Source: Aphanomyces cochlioides (taxonomy: Eukaryota; Oomycota; Saprolegniomycetes; Saprolegniales; Verrucalvaceae). Taken from it: a DNA stretch of 64,000 bases. Location: contig JAHQRK010000019.1 of the NCBI GenBank assembly GCA_019828595.1, positions 1,240,001 through 1,304,000 of the forward strand, written 5' to 3'. The notes beneath the pieces were generated by a model. It made no database searches. It was not told where the DNA came from and saw only the letters and a list, made by a program, of their open reading frames with translations. Shown piece by piece: positions 11,085-25,758 of this stretch (the first letter of the stretch is position 1; each line of letters starts with the position of its first letter). A program made the position numbers and the translations under genes.

Positions 11085-12278
11085 TTAAAGAAGCTAAAAT
11101 CTTGAAATTACATGCCTCCTACATTTTCTAGTTATGATTACAGAATGAGCTTATTTTATCGATAAATTTACCTTTAGTATTACAAACCTCTATGAATGCG
11201 TCTCAAAATTTTGATCCAATATAGGTTTTAAAAGGTAGTCAGATATCGACTGTCGATCATTTTTCATAAGTCGGAAAATGTAGGAACTGTATTTGATATT
11301 TTGATGAATCGTAGGAAGAATATTCCGATATTTTCCATTTTTTCGAAAAAATACCTCACATTTTTACTTGATTAAAGTATGAGTTCGTTTTGACTGAAAT
11401 TTTTGCCAAATTGTAGGACCAAAAATTCCTACGATTCATTGACCAATCAAACATCTATAAAATCTCTTTATATTGACCAATCATAATGTTATTAGTGTCA
11501 TGTATCGAGCGAGCGGAAATATCACGAGCCGGTCAGAGCGGCACGACATGCATGTGCACTTTTACTTATGTAAGGCGAAGTCGTCAGAAGCTTCAGGCGA
11601 CAGCTCAAGCTCAGTATAGAGAGAAAGACTTGAATAGACGATCTTTAATTTGGTATGTTTTTGATTCCCTCAACCAAATTAATCATGCCAAATCTCGCTT
11701 CAGACCATAACATTCCTCAAAAACTAATTAACTAATAAAAATTAAGCATTAAATAGGGCACCCTAGGTCCACCTTTGCTGTAGGTGTATAAACTTACCAC
11801 ACTTTGACTTTGTTCAATTCATCATTATTAATAGACGAATATGAACAAAGCCAACCAGTGGCAATGCAAAGTGCGTCGTCAGACTGCATTGCATATCTCT
11901 ATGCATGTGCGCAATATTGAACAGTCCCCTGAGTAAGGTGCTTGACGCTATCTAGCAATGATGATACCTTTGCCATGAAACAGGTATTCGCAGCACACAG
12001 TCGCGATAGTCTATTAAATTCATTTAAAAACGATTCGTTCCACATTAGAATTTAAATAGTACACGTTACGTATGAGCCATCTGAGCTGGATACAAGCTCC
12101 TGGTGTTGGTGCCATGCTTCCCTTGACGGTGCTCGCAAAGTTTCAACTTGGCGCAAGAGGAAGATCTCAAATCAATTCAAATTCAGCCAATTAAAATTAG
12201 AAATTACTTTGATTCGTCAAAATCGAAATGTAGGCAATCTGTTCCTACGATTTCCAATCACAATACAATCTCTTTCAA

Positions 12279-15200
12279 ATGTGGATTGCGCGGGGTCCGC
12301 CTAGGATCGTGAAGCGAGAAGCGGATGCTGTTGTCACTCTGTGCTCCATGGGCCATTGGAAGGCAGAGGCAACTGTGAACTTTATTGAATTGCGCTGTTT
12401 GCTCTACAGGGACGAACCATATCCTCCCCAGCGGCTTGAACGAAACGGATCAACCCCTGTGGCGATGGCCTTTCTACCGAGTGTGCAGGTGAATCGCTTG
12501 GTCGTACTTACATCGATGGCACTTGAAATGTACCGATATTCTTTGGATATTTCTGAGGGGTTGGACTTCCAATTACTCGAGGTGATCAAGTTTGGTGAGG
12601 CTTTAATCGACGTTTGAGCGTCGAGACATCGTGATACTAAGGTGTACTTTCTAGGAAGACAGGATGACATAGAAGGACGATGCCTCGCCGTGAACGAAGA
12701 AAACATTTTCGTGGGTACATCTGCTGCTCAAGTCATGCTGTTTCGATGGGCTTACGTGGGAAATGGTGGACATGTGATATCGCCTCTTGAATCTCTACAT
12801 TCAATTGCTTCAGCATTCCCAACTCTTGTATACATGAACGACACTCCATCAATTTGATGTTTTTTACTCGTCTAGGGTGTTGAATGCCTATCGATTGCCT
12901 GCAACTCTTCGTTCCTTCTCACGAATCGCATTGTTGTTGGTATTGAAGCACTCAAGATCTTTAATCTAATTGCACGTATCGCTAGCAATCAGTCTCTCAA
13001 ATGGACTAAGCATACTTATGAGCTTTACTCCAGAGACACACGCCATCGAAGACCTAACTCCCATTTCACAAATCGAAAAAAGCACCGTCTGTGCTCTAGA
13101 TGCTGATGCTTCCGTCTTGGCTGTTGGAACAATGAACAGCTCCGTTCATGTATTTCGCTTGACCCACACGAAAAAAATCGAGCTCAAGTCTGCAGCAAAA
13201 ACCTTCCAATCGATTCAAGTAGAAGAAACTCCACTGTTGTTGTCGCTTCATACTTGGGGTTATCAACCAGACGACATTGGGCCTATCTCTTGTCTTGAGT
13301 TCACCCATGACAGCCGCGCAATAGCTATTGGGTAAGTTTTTCACTTTCATTTGATGGCCTTAACATGACTATGCAGATATTCTCAACGAGGACTGAGCGT
13401 GTTCTCCATTGACGGATGCAAACTAATGTCAACGCTTCCTCAGCACTTGGGTGGTTCCAGCTCAAAGAATGAGGTCGCACGCCATGGAGTCCGTGCATTG
13501 CAGTGGAGCCATGCAAGCAGCAAATTGGTAATCACTCCTTCAGTCGCTTGGAGAATGACAACCCAGAACACTCCAAAAATTCTTTCTCAAGAAGTCACGG
13601 TCGAATTAGTCAAAGGTAACCTGTGGGGGCAAAAATCTTAAAATACTTCTATAGACGCAGATGGTTTATGTCTTTCGTTGGCTGGTGAGCCTAATCAAAA
13701 TGGTGCATGGGTGCATAGCGCACAACCTTTTGTAAAACGAAGCAGTGACGGCACTCCTGGCCCTGCGGAACTGTCTAAGAAATTGAATGGAGGGGAGCTT
13801 CTTCTGGCAATCAATGGCAAAGCAGTTTGGCAGTCTCCTTTTGAAGATATCGTCAATGAAGTAGTGTTTGGCTCACTGACTTGATAAATTTGCTTTGTGT
13901 AGATCAAAGAACTGCCTGTGGGTGTCTCCGTGTCTCTTACGTTTCTCGTCATCTCGTTTCAACTTGTCTTCCCCCTTGCAGTGGATGCACTGACGAATCC
14001 TGCTTTCCGAGAACAGCATCAACTGAATTGGGAAGAAGATCACGCTATTTGGGAGTACAGTCTACGTATGCAAGCTATTCACGGAGATTGCAATATGGAT
14101 GTGCCATCTCTCATGGACTTCGAAGCAAGAGGAAGATTTGACAGTTGGTCAACCCTCGTGAATTGTTCTCATCAAGAAGCAACCCATCGGTACTTCGGCG
14201 AATCAATTAGATCGACAAATTTCATTTATTGGTATAGGTACGCCAAATTGTACCTTGGGCTCTTCCCTGAATGGCATCCACAGCATGCCCTACAAATGCT
14301 TTTACCGCCACCTACCCCTCCGCAATCCTCGTCTTCAGTTTCATTGTCCAATGTCCTTTTGATGTTAGATTTTGCGCGTTCTGTGCTTCCACTGGGCCAA
14401 AGCGATTTGCATCTACTTGAGTCGCAGTCTGTAGTTGCGATTTCGCCACGCAGCTTGAACGATCCATGTGGTGTTCTGAGCTCAGTATCTTTGTCGGTTC
14501 CTTCCAACTATGCACAAGTCAACCAACCAATGCGACTCGCAGCTGTAAATACTTCAGATACCCGGCTCGCTGTCGCTGGTACTTACGGTTTTACACTGTA
14601 CAACAAGGTAATGTGGGGAAAAATTTGGATGCTGAGGCTGCTGGTAGCGCACCAGTAAATGGCATGTATTTGGAAGCGAGGTCGAGGAACAATCTTTTCA
14701 AGTCGTTGCCATGTCATGGTGGAAAGATGAAGTACTAGTGGCCCTTGTTAGGCAAGACGATCAGCTTTACCTCGATTCGTTTCCCCGAAATCGCTTGGAT
14801 TTGGAGGCACGTCACAGCCATATTACTCTCTCAGAGAAGTGTTACGCGCTGGCGGTGGATGAACGCGCAATCTATTGTTTATCTGATAGCAAGGTTGATA
14901 AACTGTGCTTCAAGATTAACAAGTTTTGTAGGTTTTTGTTTATCGAGTCACAAGTTCAGGAGCTTTAGACAACAGCAACCTTCATTTTAGCCTTCATCTG
15001 TTTCGAACTGAACCACTGCCTCTTTGCAATGCTGTCGTGGGCCATGCAAGGTGCTTCAAAGTGGTACCGCGCCTACAACGTCGATCCTCTTCCAATTCGA
15101 ATGGGGGCTCCTGGTTTGTTGGCATGTGGTCTCTTTTTTCCGATACCATTCCTGGTATATCATTTATCCTTCGAGTATCTTTACAAATTGTTTATAGAGT

Positions 15201-16782
15201 GGACAATGCCTCGTTTTCTAATCCTCGACCAGTTGAATTGTGCTTATTTGTGGGATCCTGAGACAAAAATTCAAACGCTGTTGGCATCCGATGTAACTCA
15301 CATTTCTAGCTGGTCAACCCCTGATGACTGGCCACTTCTTTGTTCGTACATGGTTGGCCTCTACGGACGCCAAGGATTCCAAGTGTGGTGGCCGTTGATG
15401 GATAATGTAGTGTTTGGCCCACCAGTAGATCGAAATAGCATTGTTCAGTTTTTGCTCGCCCACGATCCCTATCGTGCCAAATCTGCGAACTCAAGCCTGC
15501 CGAAGTCTCTGGTATGCTCTTCATTGATGTTGTGGTATTAACTACAGTAGGCGTGGGAAGATTACTCGAACCTTTTGGCCGAGTATGGCGTCAAATTTCA
15601 AAACGGTGTGTCATTTGCGGAATCTGCAATTTTTGTGGATCCTATTCTGAAGTTCAATCCTGAAGTACAAATTTTGGGCATCCATCCTTGGTTCGGCGTC
15701 TTGGTTGGTGGATTGCAAGACAGTTACTTGGGGATATATGATCTTGCTTGTCGTGCACAACCGTTTATTCACTCAACAATCTGTTATGTCTTACTGCAGC
15801 ACCAAACTGATTTTGCACGAACGATCTTGTTGTCCATGCAGCGTCGATCAGCTTTAACAACCTTGACACAAGAATTGGTATTCACTGAATTATGACTTCC
15901 TCAAGCACTTTCTTCGTAGGTCCTCGTTGCCATCTTAGACAAATGCTTTCAGTCAAAATGGAATGTTGAAGTATTGGAGAAAGCTCTCATCTTACTCAAA
16001 GATCCCGAAAACGAGATGGAAACATATTGTGAAATCGTAGCCAACGTCGCACGTAAAGTCGAGCCAAATCGACTTCCACTGCTATTCCCACTCGCTGGTG
16101 ATCCCAGTAAGTTGCTTCAATTGTGCCGTCAGAGAAATGAAATTCGAACGGTTCAGATCTTTCATGAGCACTTTATTTAACTTGTTATGTAGGCTGCAAA
16201 TTTTCTCTTGTGCTTAGATGAATCTATTACAAATGAGCAAGCGTCACTACGCCCAAGAACAAACAGCTTCGCTCAATTTCAATCTCGCAGTGGATTAGCA
16301 TTTGAATTGCTGGTCGACTGCTGCGAAAAAGAGCATCTGCATTTGGCTTTACAAGTTGTTCGGGTTGCGCGAGCATGGGAGCCAGAACATTACCGTTCAA
16401 GCAATCAACAGTATGATCGCTATATCGATGAGCAAGTCGGCAAATACGCCTTCCAGGTTTGGATCACATCGTGAGTTTTCTCAGCGTAGCTTAGATGCTC
16501 GTACAGCATCGATTCGATAAAGTTGTTTGGCTCTTGACTCAGGTAGAGGCAACCCTTCCTCAACTTTATGGTGAAGAGTTGGGTATACATGACAAAAACT
16601 CGACTTTGATTCAGACACGTTTGCTGGCGCTTTTGACAGAAAGCCAACTCAGGTGCGAAATTGTCGAGACACTATATTTCATTCGACTTAGAATATTACA
16701 CACCGCCGTCGTTGCTGCGCGATACGATCAATGGGCCTCTTTGATCAAGAGCCTCCTCGATCAGCCAAAACGATTGCAGTAG
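12279..16782 (+). CDS. RIC1: RIC1 (Rab6 GEF subunit) with internal PDZ and acyl-CoA-binding domains
   Basis: Fourteen exons give about 1,313 residues: 12279-12594, 12655-12827, 12876-12939, 12986-13331, 13377-13615, 13655-13860, 13903-14607, 14648-14893, 14932-15154, 15198-15511, 15551-15877, 15920-16150, 16193-16456 and 16495-16782. All joins keep frame over 38-60 nt introns. The N-terminal propeller strands, the block with AAVNTSDTRLAVAGTYGF / SKWHVFG and the C-terminal alpha-helical domain follow RIC1, which with RGP1 activates Rab6 at the Golgi. Unusually, about residues 372-464 read as a PDZ domain (GLCLSLAGE, then NGGELLLAINGKAVW). About 485-550 read as an acyl-CoA-binding domain (QAIHGDCN, LMDFEARGRFDSW, THRYF). 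Both sit in the loop between two propeller strands. The stretch 13922-13981 could be an in-frame 60-nt intron; so could 16653-16691. Confidence 0.85.
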
Positions 16783-17186
16783 TTCCTTAGCGACGCAAGT
16801 TGCATTCGACGTTGTGGCTCCCTTTAATTCGTTTCTGGTACAGCGAATGACTTGGCGGGCAACTCCTGCGGCCCAAGAGAACTTTGATTAGTCTGGTCCA
16901 ATCTCGCTTTTAGCTCCTGTAAATGGAAGTTAAGTAGGTGTTGTTTTTGCACCTATCGACCTTATACTGAACATAGTAGGAGATCATATGCCCATAGTCG
17001 TCTCGATTTTGAACCTGACTTTTCAAATTAAGAAATCATTTCCAAGAACATTTCGACCTTGTCGCCTGTACAGATTTGAAAATGACGTTCAAAGAGGATC
17101 AAGTGTAGCTGGAGTTGCTCCTTTTTCTTCATCACATCCGAGCCGGCTCTAGCACCTCTGCCATTTTTACATTTAAATTATGAAAC
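16783..17186. other. intergenic, no gene seen
   Basis: This stretch separates two convergent genes. I see no open frame with protein-like composition; it should hold both 3' ends. Confidence 0.5.
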
Positions 17187-18241
17187 TTACTCAGTGACAG
17201 GCCCTCGGTCTTTAAGCGTTCGTTGGTAATCCAAGATCAAGTTCAAGAAGTGATACACTTGGTACAGTATTCTCATGCTCTCCTTTTCTTTAGGCTGTGG
17301 TCTTCGCCCATGCTTTAGCTCAAACGCAGCATCAAATTCTCTAAGGCGACGCTTCACCTCTCTCTTTTCGTTGGCCACTTTTTCGACGGACCAATTCAAG
17401 ACTTGCTTGGTCAGAGCCAAGCATCCAATACGGCTACGTCCAGTCCTTTGTTTAGTATCGTACAATACGGTGATTCCAAGCCATCGACGGCACGACCATC
17501 CTCTCACGAAGGCTTGAATTCTTGTCACTGGCACTTCGGAGGGATTTGAAGGTTTAGGGGCGACATTTGTCTGATTTGTGATTTTCGGAGTCTCAAACAG
17601 GACAGCTCTGATTGTGGCGTCCACCAGTTGATCGACGAGGGCCAAATCACTTTGTTCACACGAGAGAAAGCTGACATGTTGCAGAGCTAACGCAAGACTT
17701 CTATTTGCAGCTTGCGTTTGGGCTGGTGAAGAGTCAAATCTGTGGTCACGAAAGAGCAAGGGGGCGAACCGATCGGCTGCCTCTGACAAAGAGGCTTTCG
17801 CCTTAGTCCAAATATCGTACAGAGCTTGAAGAACGAGCAAGATACGAGATCGTTGAAGTTGAGGGATCGAATGCAAAGCAGATTTTAGTTTCTCCACGCC
17901 ATGTTGACTATCTACAACAGCTATTGTCAAGGCTAAAAGTTTCAAGTGAGGTGGACCGAGATCAATCGCGGACATGGATAGAGTCGATGGAAAAAGAGGT
18001 CGAGGGCATCTGCTCAGTAGATTTTCAAGTGCACCGGCTACGACCTGAGGATCCTCTGTTCTTGCTACATGACCACGTACTTCGAGCTGTGCAATAAATT
18101 CTGTCACTCGCAGTGAGTCATTGGATTGAATTGTTGTTGCATGGCCTAGATATGCTCATGAGACGACACAATTTGTGAAGTTCGACTTCGTAAGAAGGCA
18201 AGACAAGGAACGACAAGCGTCCATACAGGGTCGTCAGCCAT
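17187..18241 (-). CDS. FAM13/RhoGAP-like protein with IQ motif
   Basis: The main exon runs from about 18165 to 17187. It opens inside a RhoGAP-like fold (SLRVTEFIAQLEVRGHVART, then the helix VVAGALENLLSRCPRPLF). An IQ-type motif follows (TRIQAFVRGWSCRRWLG). The C-terminal block KREVKRRLREFDAAFELKHGRRP...YQVYHFLNLIL resembles the conserved C-terminal motif of FAM13 proteins. An upstream ATG at 18241 (MADDPVWTLVVPCLAFL) is a likely first exon. I could not find a clean in-frame splice between it and the rest, so the N terminus is uncertain and the canonical GAP arginine loop is not resolved. Role inferred: regulation of a Rho-family GTPase, calmodulin-linked. Confidence 0.6.
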
Positions 18242-18306
18242 GTGAGTACGAAAAACAACTGAAACGTTCACGTGTTGTTGCATTCATAAATAGACTCCTA
18301 GTGCTC

Positions 18307-19760
18307 TCAAATGGTAGCTTCGAGCGCTTTGATATCGTACTCGGCTAGAGGCGTTTCAGGCACGCATGGATCAACTTCCCCTGGTGACGGCTCGCGAATT
18401 TGTTGTTTCGATCCCTTGATGCGGGCAACTTGAGTAGCAAGAAGCACGAGGACAAGGACAGCAATGCAAGACGACATGACAAGAGCGATCATAACACCCG
18501 AGAAACAAATTTGACAAATGTTGACGGCTATAACCAAGATTTCGAAGTGTCTGTCCAGGTACAATCTCATATCACGTCTGTGCGAGAGATGCAGTTGTAG
18601 ATAACTTGAATGACACTTGTCGAAGAGCAACGGAAACGAAGCATTGTCAGATTCGTCGTGTCGAACAAGATTATCGAGAATGCGACTGAATGAGGGTGAT
18701 ATAATGCCCAGCCGAAATACGAAACCACACGAGACTCCTAGCATTTGTGTCCTTGAGAGGAGCTACCAGTACCGATTGAAGGAACAGTGCTTGTATATCT
18801 TCCAGAGTCGCAAGGAAAAACTAAATCATGCTTGAGGTAATTTTGTGGAGCTTGCACGACTCATGTAGGATGCGATAGCCATTCACGACGGTGTTCTATC
18901 ACCAGTCAATTGGAGTTATGTACTTCAACGATCACGACATTGAAATATTGGGGATATACACTGTAATCACCCAGTAAGCTGGACTGGACGGTGCTGTGCT
19001 TTCAAGTTGGAGCTGCAGTTGAAATGCTCAGACTCTGAAGCTTGTCGAGCTGATGAACGTCTGGTTTCTTTCAACGCTAGGGATAGTCGAATTGGAACGG
19101 TGACAACAATGCGTGGCCACTCTGTTCGAGAAGACTGCATACTGTAGAGAAAGAATCAAGACGATGATGTCATTCCATCACACCAGGATTGAACGAAGGC
19201 AAGCTTATACTGTAGCCGACAATTCCTTCGCTGGGGCGACGAAGATATCCTTGACGTCTTCATCCTTGCCATTCCTTAGACACAATCAGTCTAAAAATTA
19301 CTGCATGTGCAGTGTCGAAAGGAGCCACGTGCGTAAATGCATAGACTGATGCACTCAAAGAAGAGGAGGCACGGCCCTTCGCATTCTTGTTGCTTGACGT
19401 TGTGAATAGGTTTCAAACAGGGACTGTGGACAAAGGCTGCCATTACGAGCACGTTAATTTGATTACCATGAGCTGGATGCATATGGAAATGGCGTAGTAT
19501 TTGTCCAAGGAACGTTGTAGATTGTAGGGCTGAAGGAAAAGTACCACAAACGACGACAATCGGCGACAGCTGATCAACGCATAGAGCCGTCAAACGACTC
19601 AATTTGAATGGCTACGACACACCAATGCGAGCACTGAGTATGCACGCCCCGTATGCTGCAAAGCTTAGTTGATTTCGAATTATCGGTTTGTAGTTCCTTG
19701 GGGAAAGTAATCATGGCGCAATCATTGCTTACGCTGGCCGTCCAGGGCAACTAACGCCAT
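18307..19760 (-). CDS. probable multi-exon membrane protein, not recognised
   Basis: The last exon (about 18744-18307) encodes a cysteine-containing segment, a 40-residue hydrophobic stretch (ILVIAVNICQICFSG onward, ending LVLLATQVARIKG) and a short acidic tail. Upstream, candidate exons separated by GT-AG sites can be read back to an ATG at 19760. They include hydrophobic (LSPIVVVCGTF) and charged (DEDVKDIFVAPAKE) segments. The TM-plus-cysteine layout is reminiscent of a tetraspanin end, but the hallmark motifs are not seen. Exon structure is unresolved and the entry could contain two genes. Confidence 0.35.
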
Positions 19761-20734
19761 CACACTTATCCAGTCGTCGCAGGAAGCATGGCTTTCAGTA
19801 TATCTCCCCCCTCCATACCCTTGGTTTACTCAGCCCAACCTCGATATCAAGTGCCATTCATCTGCCAACCCCAACATTTTCAAGCCCCCCAGGTATCGCC
19901 CTTCAGTATTTCTTTCTGGAGACTTCAAGAATGCCCGAGACTTGTCGCACCCCTGCACGTTGCAATGCTTCAAACGGAGGATTTGCACGTCAGATCGTAT
20001 CGCGAGTAACTTTAAATCGATGCATGATCGTCTTCGCACTCGTAGTTAAACCTGTGTCGTTGTGCATAGATTGGGGGAAAGTGGCTTCAGTTTACTCGCC
20101 ACCATCTCACTTTCGCATCGTCCTTTATAGCCTCTCCCTTTCGCCCATGCACATTCTCCATCTTGGCCATTTCAGTTCTCGCTTGACCTTTTCAGTATTG
20201 TCGCCCTCTTGTGGCTGGTTGTTCAAGTCCAGTGATCATCTGTTTCGTACAATCTTTTTGAGGGAAGGCCTTCCATCATAGAAGCACAGCCGAGACTGTC
20301 TCGCCGCGTCTTTTTTTGACGATTTCTCGACTGGCAAATGCAGTTTTGACATGGAGCGACCTTGATATCAGGCGCCCACAAAGCAGCCACACAATCCATC
20401 TCGATCAAGAGGCCTAGTCTGACATCGATTGTCACTTAATGGGAAATTTCCCCATCAGGACAACTTCACTTTGCACTTGTGATGGTATTACTGATGGATT
20501 GAACTGTTCCCGGCGGCATATCTCTCGTGCACAGACATGTCATTTCAAGGATCATCCACACTGTTCGAGTGTTCATTCCACATCAATCGTGCTAGTTCAC
20601 TTGGACACGTTATGAAGGCTGTAGGTTCGACAAACTATCTTGAGGAATTGTCATCTCCACAGGGAATTTTCCCATTGCGATGGTTGAAATTGCACTTTGA
20701 TTGGCTCGATGGAGACGATCCTGCATGATACAAC
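19761..20734. other. intergenic, no clear gene
   Basis: Plus-strand open frames at 19788-20009 and 19931-20281 are Ser/Pro/Cys-rich with no recognisable motif and lack clear splice partners. I do not call them. The region probably holds the promoters of the membrane-protein gene on the left and the RING gene on the right. Confidence 0.4.
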
Positions 20735-21403
20735 ATGAGTGATGTGATGCCTTTGCGGGTTGGCTCAGTTGGACGGCATTGCAGCTTTTCTCGAGAACCA
20801 GACAGAAGCGCCGCGGCTATGGATGACCCATCAACAGATCTCAATGTGCGCGTGACAGTGCGCTACCCCGTTCCAGCGAATGCGACGGTCGCAGACGTCT
20901 TGGCCCTCTTCCGAAGTGCCGTCTGGGTCAACGACATGATTCGTTATATTGTGCCTTATCTAAAGACCAAGACAAAGAAGGAAGTGCTCGATGCATTACA
21001 GGCAAACAAAGCGCCATATGCAAGCTTGGACGAGTGTGTGATTTGTATGCGATGCATGGTCGAAGCCGTGACGCTGCCATGCACACACATTTTCCACTCG
21101 GACTGCATTTGCGAGTGGCTCAAAGTCCGCAATACATGCCCGACGTGCCGCTTCTCGTTTCAAAACCAATTCTCGGGGCGATATACATTTCGAAAGATCG
21201 CCACGACGCTCGTTGTGCCCGATACGAGCGACGAAGCCGCGCTCAATGCGCTTGATCTCAGTGGTCAAGAAGTCACTGCCGTCGTTCATGCAAATTTGTG
21301 GCCCGTATTGCCCGGTGCGACAGAGGAAGACAAGTATTTCCCATGTGAACTCAACGCAACGGTAGCGACCGCCGAAGAGATCGGCAACAAGGACGACGAG
21401 TGA
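20735..21403 (+). CDS. RING-H2 finger protein, probable E3 ubiquitin ligase
   Basis: This is a single exon of 222 residues. A RING-H2 finger occupies about residues 100-140: CVICMRC, then PCTHIFHSDCICEWL and CPTCR, with all eight zinc ligands in C3H2C3 order. The preceding 70 residues are helical and unassigned; the C-terminal 75 residues are acidic and probably disordered. An in-frame ATG at 20819 is an alternative start just before the ordered part. No transmembrane segment is seen. It presumably recruits an E2 and ubiquitinates unknown targets. Confidence 0.8.
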   Translation: MSDVMPLRVGSVGRHCSFSREPDRSAAAMDDPSTDLNVRVTVRYPVPANATVADVLALFRSAVWVNDMIRYIVPYLKTKTKKEVLDALQANKAPYASLDECVICMRCMVEAVTLPCTHIFHSDCICEWLKVRNTCPTCRFSFQNQFSGRYTFRKIATTLVVPDTSDEAALNALDLSGQEVTAVVHANLWPVLPGATEEDKYFPCELNATVATAEEIGNKDDE

Positions 21404-21557
21404 AGAGACAGACAACTTGGTCTTAATGTACAATGTACAAGCCGCTAGATAGACGCCTCATCATCCAGACGTGTGAACCATCGCCACATTCCCCTGCAAG
21501 TAATATAAGCGTCCCTTTCACCTAACGAAAATAGAACCTCAAGTCTTCGCTTAGCCT

Positions 21558-24001
<2,444 letters not shown>

Positions 24002-24432
24002 TTTCGAGTATTTTTAGCACTCATGGCGGTTACTCTTCAACGACATCCATTTCACGCATTAAACTCGAACTACTTTCAACGCTTCCGCACTCCGTGTCAT
24101 GTGTAGAGAGCCCACGAAACCTGGAGGAGCATGTCATGTCCAGAGCGTATCCTTCATCTTCATCATCATCCTTCCCATTTTAAACTATGCAGTTTGATTG
24201 GCTGACTAATTATTTATAGACTATACTACAAATAATCTAACTATTTAGGGTCAATCAATATTGGACTTAATTGTAGCTATATCTACTAGTAGTGCCAATT
24301 ATACTATGAATTTGTATTAGCCATTTATTCGTAAACTGTTTTACAATTAATAATAATTATCCGGATGCTTTAACCGGATATCCAACTATTGGTTGGTTGG
24401 TCAATTCCGATTTTGCCGCGGCATCCAGCAAG
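24002..24432. other. divergent promoter region, AT-rich
   Basis: This lies between the divergent kinase and NOP16 genes. It is strongly AT-rich from 24180 to 24360. No gene is seen apart from possible 5' leaders. Confidence 0.5.
24357..24383. promoter_or_regulatory. doubled CCGGAT palindromic motif upstream of NOP16
   Basis: TTATCCGGATG and AACCGGATATCC lie 50-76 bp before the NOP16 ATG. The same motif recurs near other starts in the window, so I infer a transcription-factor site. Confidence 0.45.
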
Positions 24433-24987
24433 ATGGTGTACAACCGCAATCGACCAGGCAAGGGCAAAGTCAAGGTGAGCCGCAAGGCCAAGCCCATGCA
24501 CAAATACAAGAACAAGTTTGTTGGCGATGCGACCATCAAGGTATACCAGCGAAATTTTGTGATCTGAAGCCGTGTGTGTAGAAAGTATGGGATCATAAAC
24601 TCACGACGGCGCAAAACTACGAAAAGATTGGCTTGTGGAAGAATCCCAACTCGCTCGAAAGTCTCCGTGAATGCACAGACGAATTGATCGACCCTGAAGA
24701 GCTCTTCGATGTGCCTGACAGTGACGTCTTGTCGTTCCAAGACAAGAACCACAAGAAGGAAGCCAACCACATGTCAGAAATGGAAATCAACTACCTTCGT
24801 CCACTCATTGAAAAACATGGTGAAGACTACGACGTATGATTGCAAAGTACTCGTGCGAGGAAATCTCACTCATTCGTAGGCTATGGCTCGTGACATCAAA
24901 GTGAACAATGAACAGTGGACTGTCGCCAAGCTCAAGCGTCGTTGTGCACGGCTGAAGCTGGTCGATGCTAAAATCATCAAACAGTAA
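24433..24987 (+). CDS. NOP16: nucleolar protein 16 (60S ribosome biogenesis)
   Basis: Exons 24433-24540, 24582-24833 and 24880-24987 give 155 residues. The N terminus is highly basic (KGKVKVSRKAKPM). The conserved block VWDHKLTTAQNYEKIGL then appears, and the C-terminal block EMEINYLRPLIEKHGEDYDAM with WTVAKLKRRC. These follow the Nop16 family, a component of pre-60S particles in the nucleolus. The length is slightly short but complete. The kinase gene lies divergent on the left. Confidence 0.92.
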
Positions 24988-25004
24988 GATATATATTGAT
25001 AGAT

Positions 25005-25342
25005 GCAATTTTGCCCATGTTTCCATCCACCTGGCTTCCTTGCTCAATTGCCACTCGATGTCCTCGATGTCGCGATTCAAACTCTTGGCTGACTGCTTGC
25101 TAGTCGTTACGGTCTCATCGAGACGTGATTGATCTGAGTCCAACAGCCTGATAACATTTCTGCCCTCGTTCAATTGAATGTTAGGAGTCATCTCGATCAC
25201 GGCCACAACTTGCTGGTGGATTTTAAGGCTAGATGCATTTCAGCATTTATATCCGCTCGACGAGTGAAAGAAATTCATAGCTAGAACCTAGAGCTTGGTA
25301 GATCTCTATGGGTAAGCTGTAGTTGATCATATCCTTGTTCAT
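25005..25342 (-). CDS. possible small coiled-coil protein
   Basis: A minus-strand frame from about 25240 to 25010 reads as a helical, heptad-like stretch (LNEGRNVIRLLDSDQSRLDE onward to LSKEARWMETWAKLH). An upstream piece beginning at the ATG at 25342 (MNKDMINYSLPIEIYQALG) may be its first exon. I could not find a clean splice join, and the 3' end seems to run into the NOP16 3' end. The composition is protein-like but the family is not recognised. Confidence 0.3.
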
Positions 25343-25566
25343 TAACGCAGCAAAGCACCAGTTTGCTTGTCAACTCTTTTGACGCCAATTGGCTGCCCAA
25401 GCGACATCGAGTTATTTTTAGCTACCCTACATCTCTTCCGTGCTAGCTTTTCAGGCTTTGACTTGAGGTCCTTGCATGAATCAATACGAAATGCTATCAG
25501 GCGTCGACGAAGCAGCACGCCATGCTATAAGATCTCGGTTGACGTCAAAGTGTTTCTTGACACGTC

Positions 25567-25586
25567 ATCCGGATAAATCCGGATAA
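25567..25586. promoter_or_regulatory. tandem ATCCGGATAA motif
   Basis: Two back-to-back copies of ATCCGGATAA lie between a possible minus-strand gene and the esterase gene, about 173 bp before the esterase ATG. It is the same motif as upstream of NOP16 and ELP1. Confidence 0.4.
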
Positions 25587-25758
25587 GGACAAAAATACCG
25601 ATTGAGTGTGGTAATTAATTCCGATGTTGAAGATTTATCTTGAAGTTTGTATGAGAAGTCTCAGCATACAAGAATGCCGACAACCGTTGTAACGGCATTC
25701 TGGAGTTGACCAATGAGAGAAAAGGAGTCGACATGTTGGGCACATTGGCAGAATTGAC

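Larger units (their letters stand above)
10131..12278. other. long AT-rich intergenic region with repeats
   Basis: No gene longer than about 75 codons looks real. The stretch holds a TTAA-flanked MITE (separate entry). It also has several copies of a TAGGAA/TTCCTA-type sequence near 11278, 11310, 11430 and 12243, some inverted. A short open frame at 12072-12212 has no recognisable content. Confidence 0.5.

Noticed and set aside
11278..12260. TAGGAA/TTCCTA inverted copies as another MITE
   Set aside because: Matches are short (about 10-12 bp), ends are not defined and no target duplication is visible.
19788..20281. Two overlapping plus-strand frames as a gene
   Set aside because: No motif, biased Ser/Pro/Cys composition and no clear splice logic joining them.
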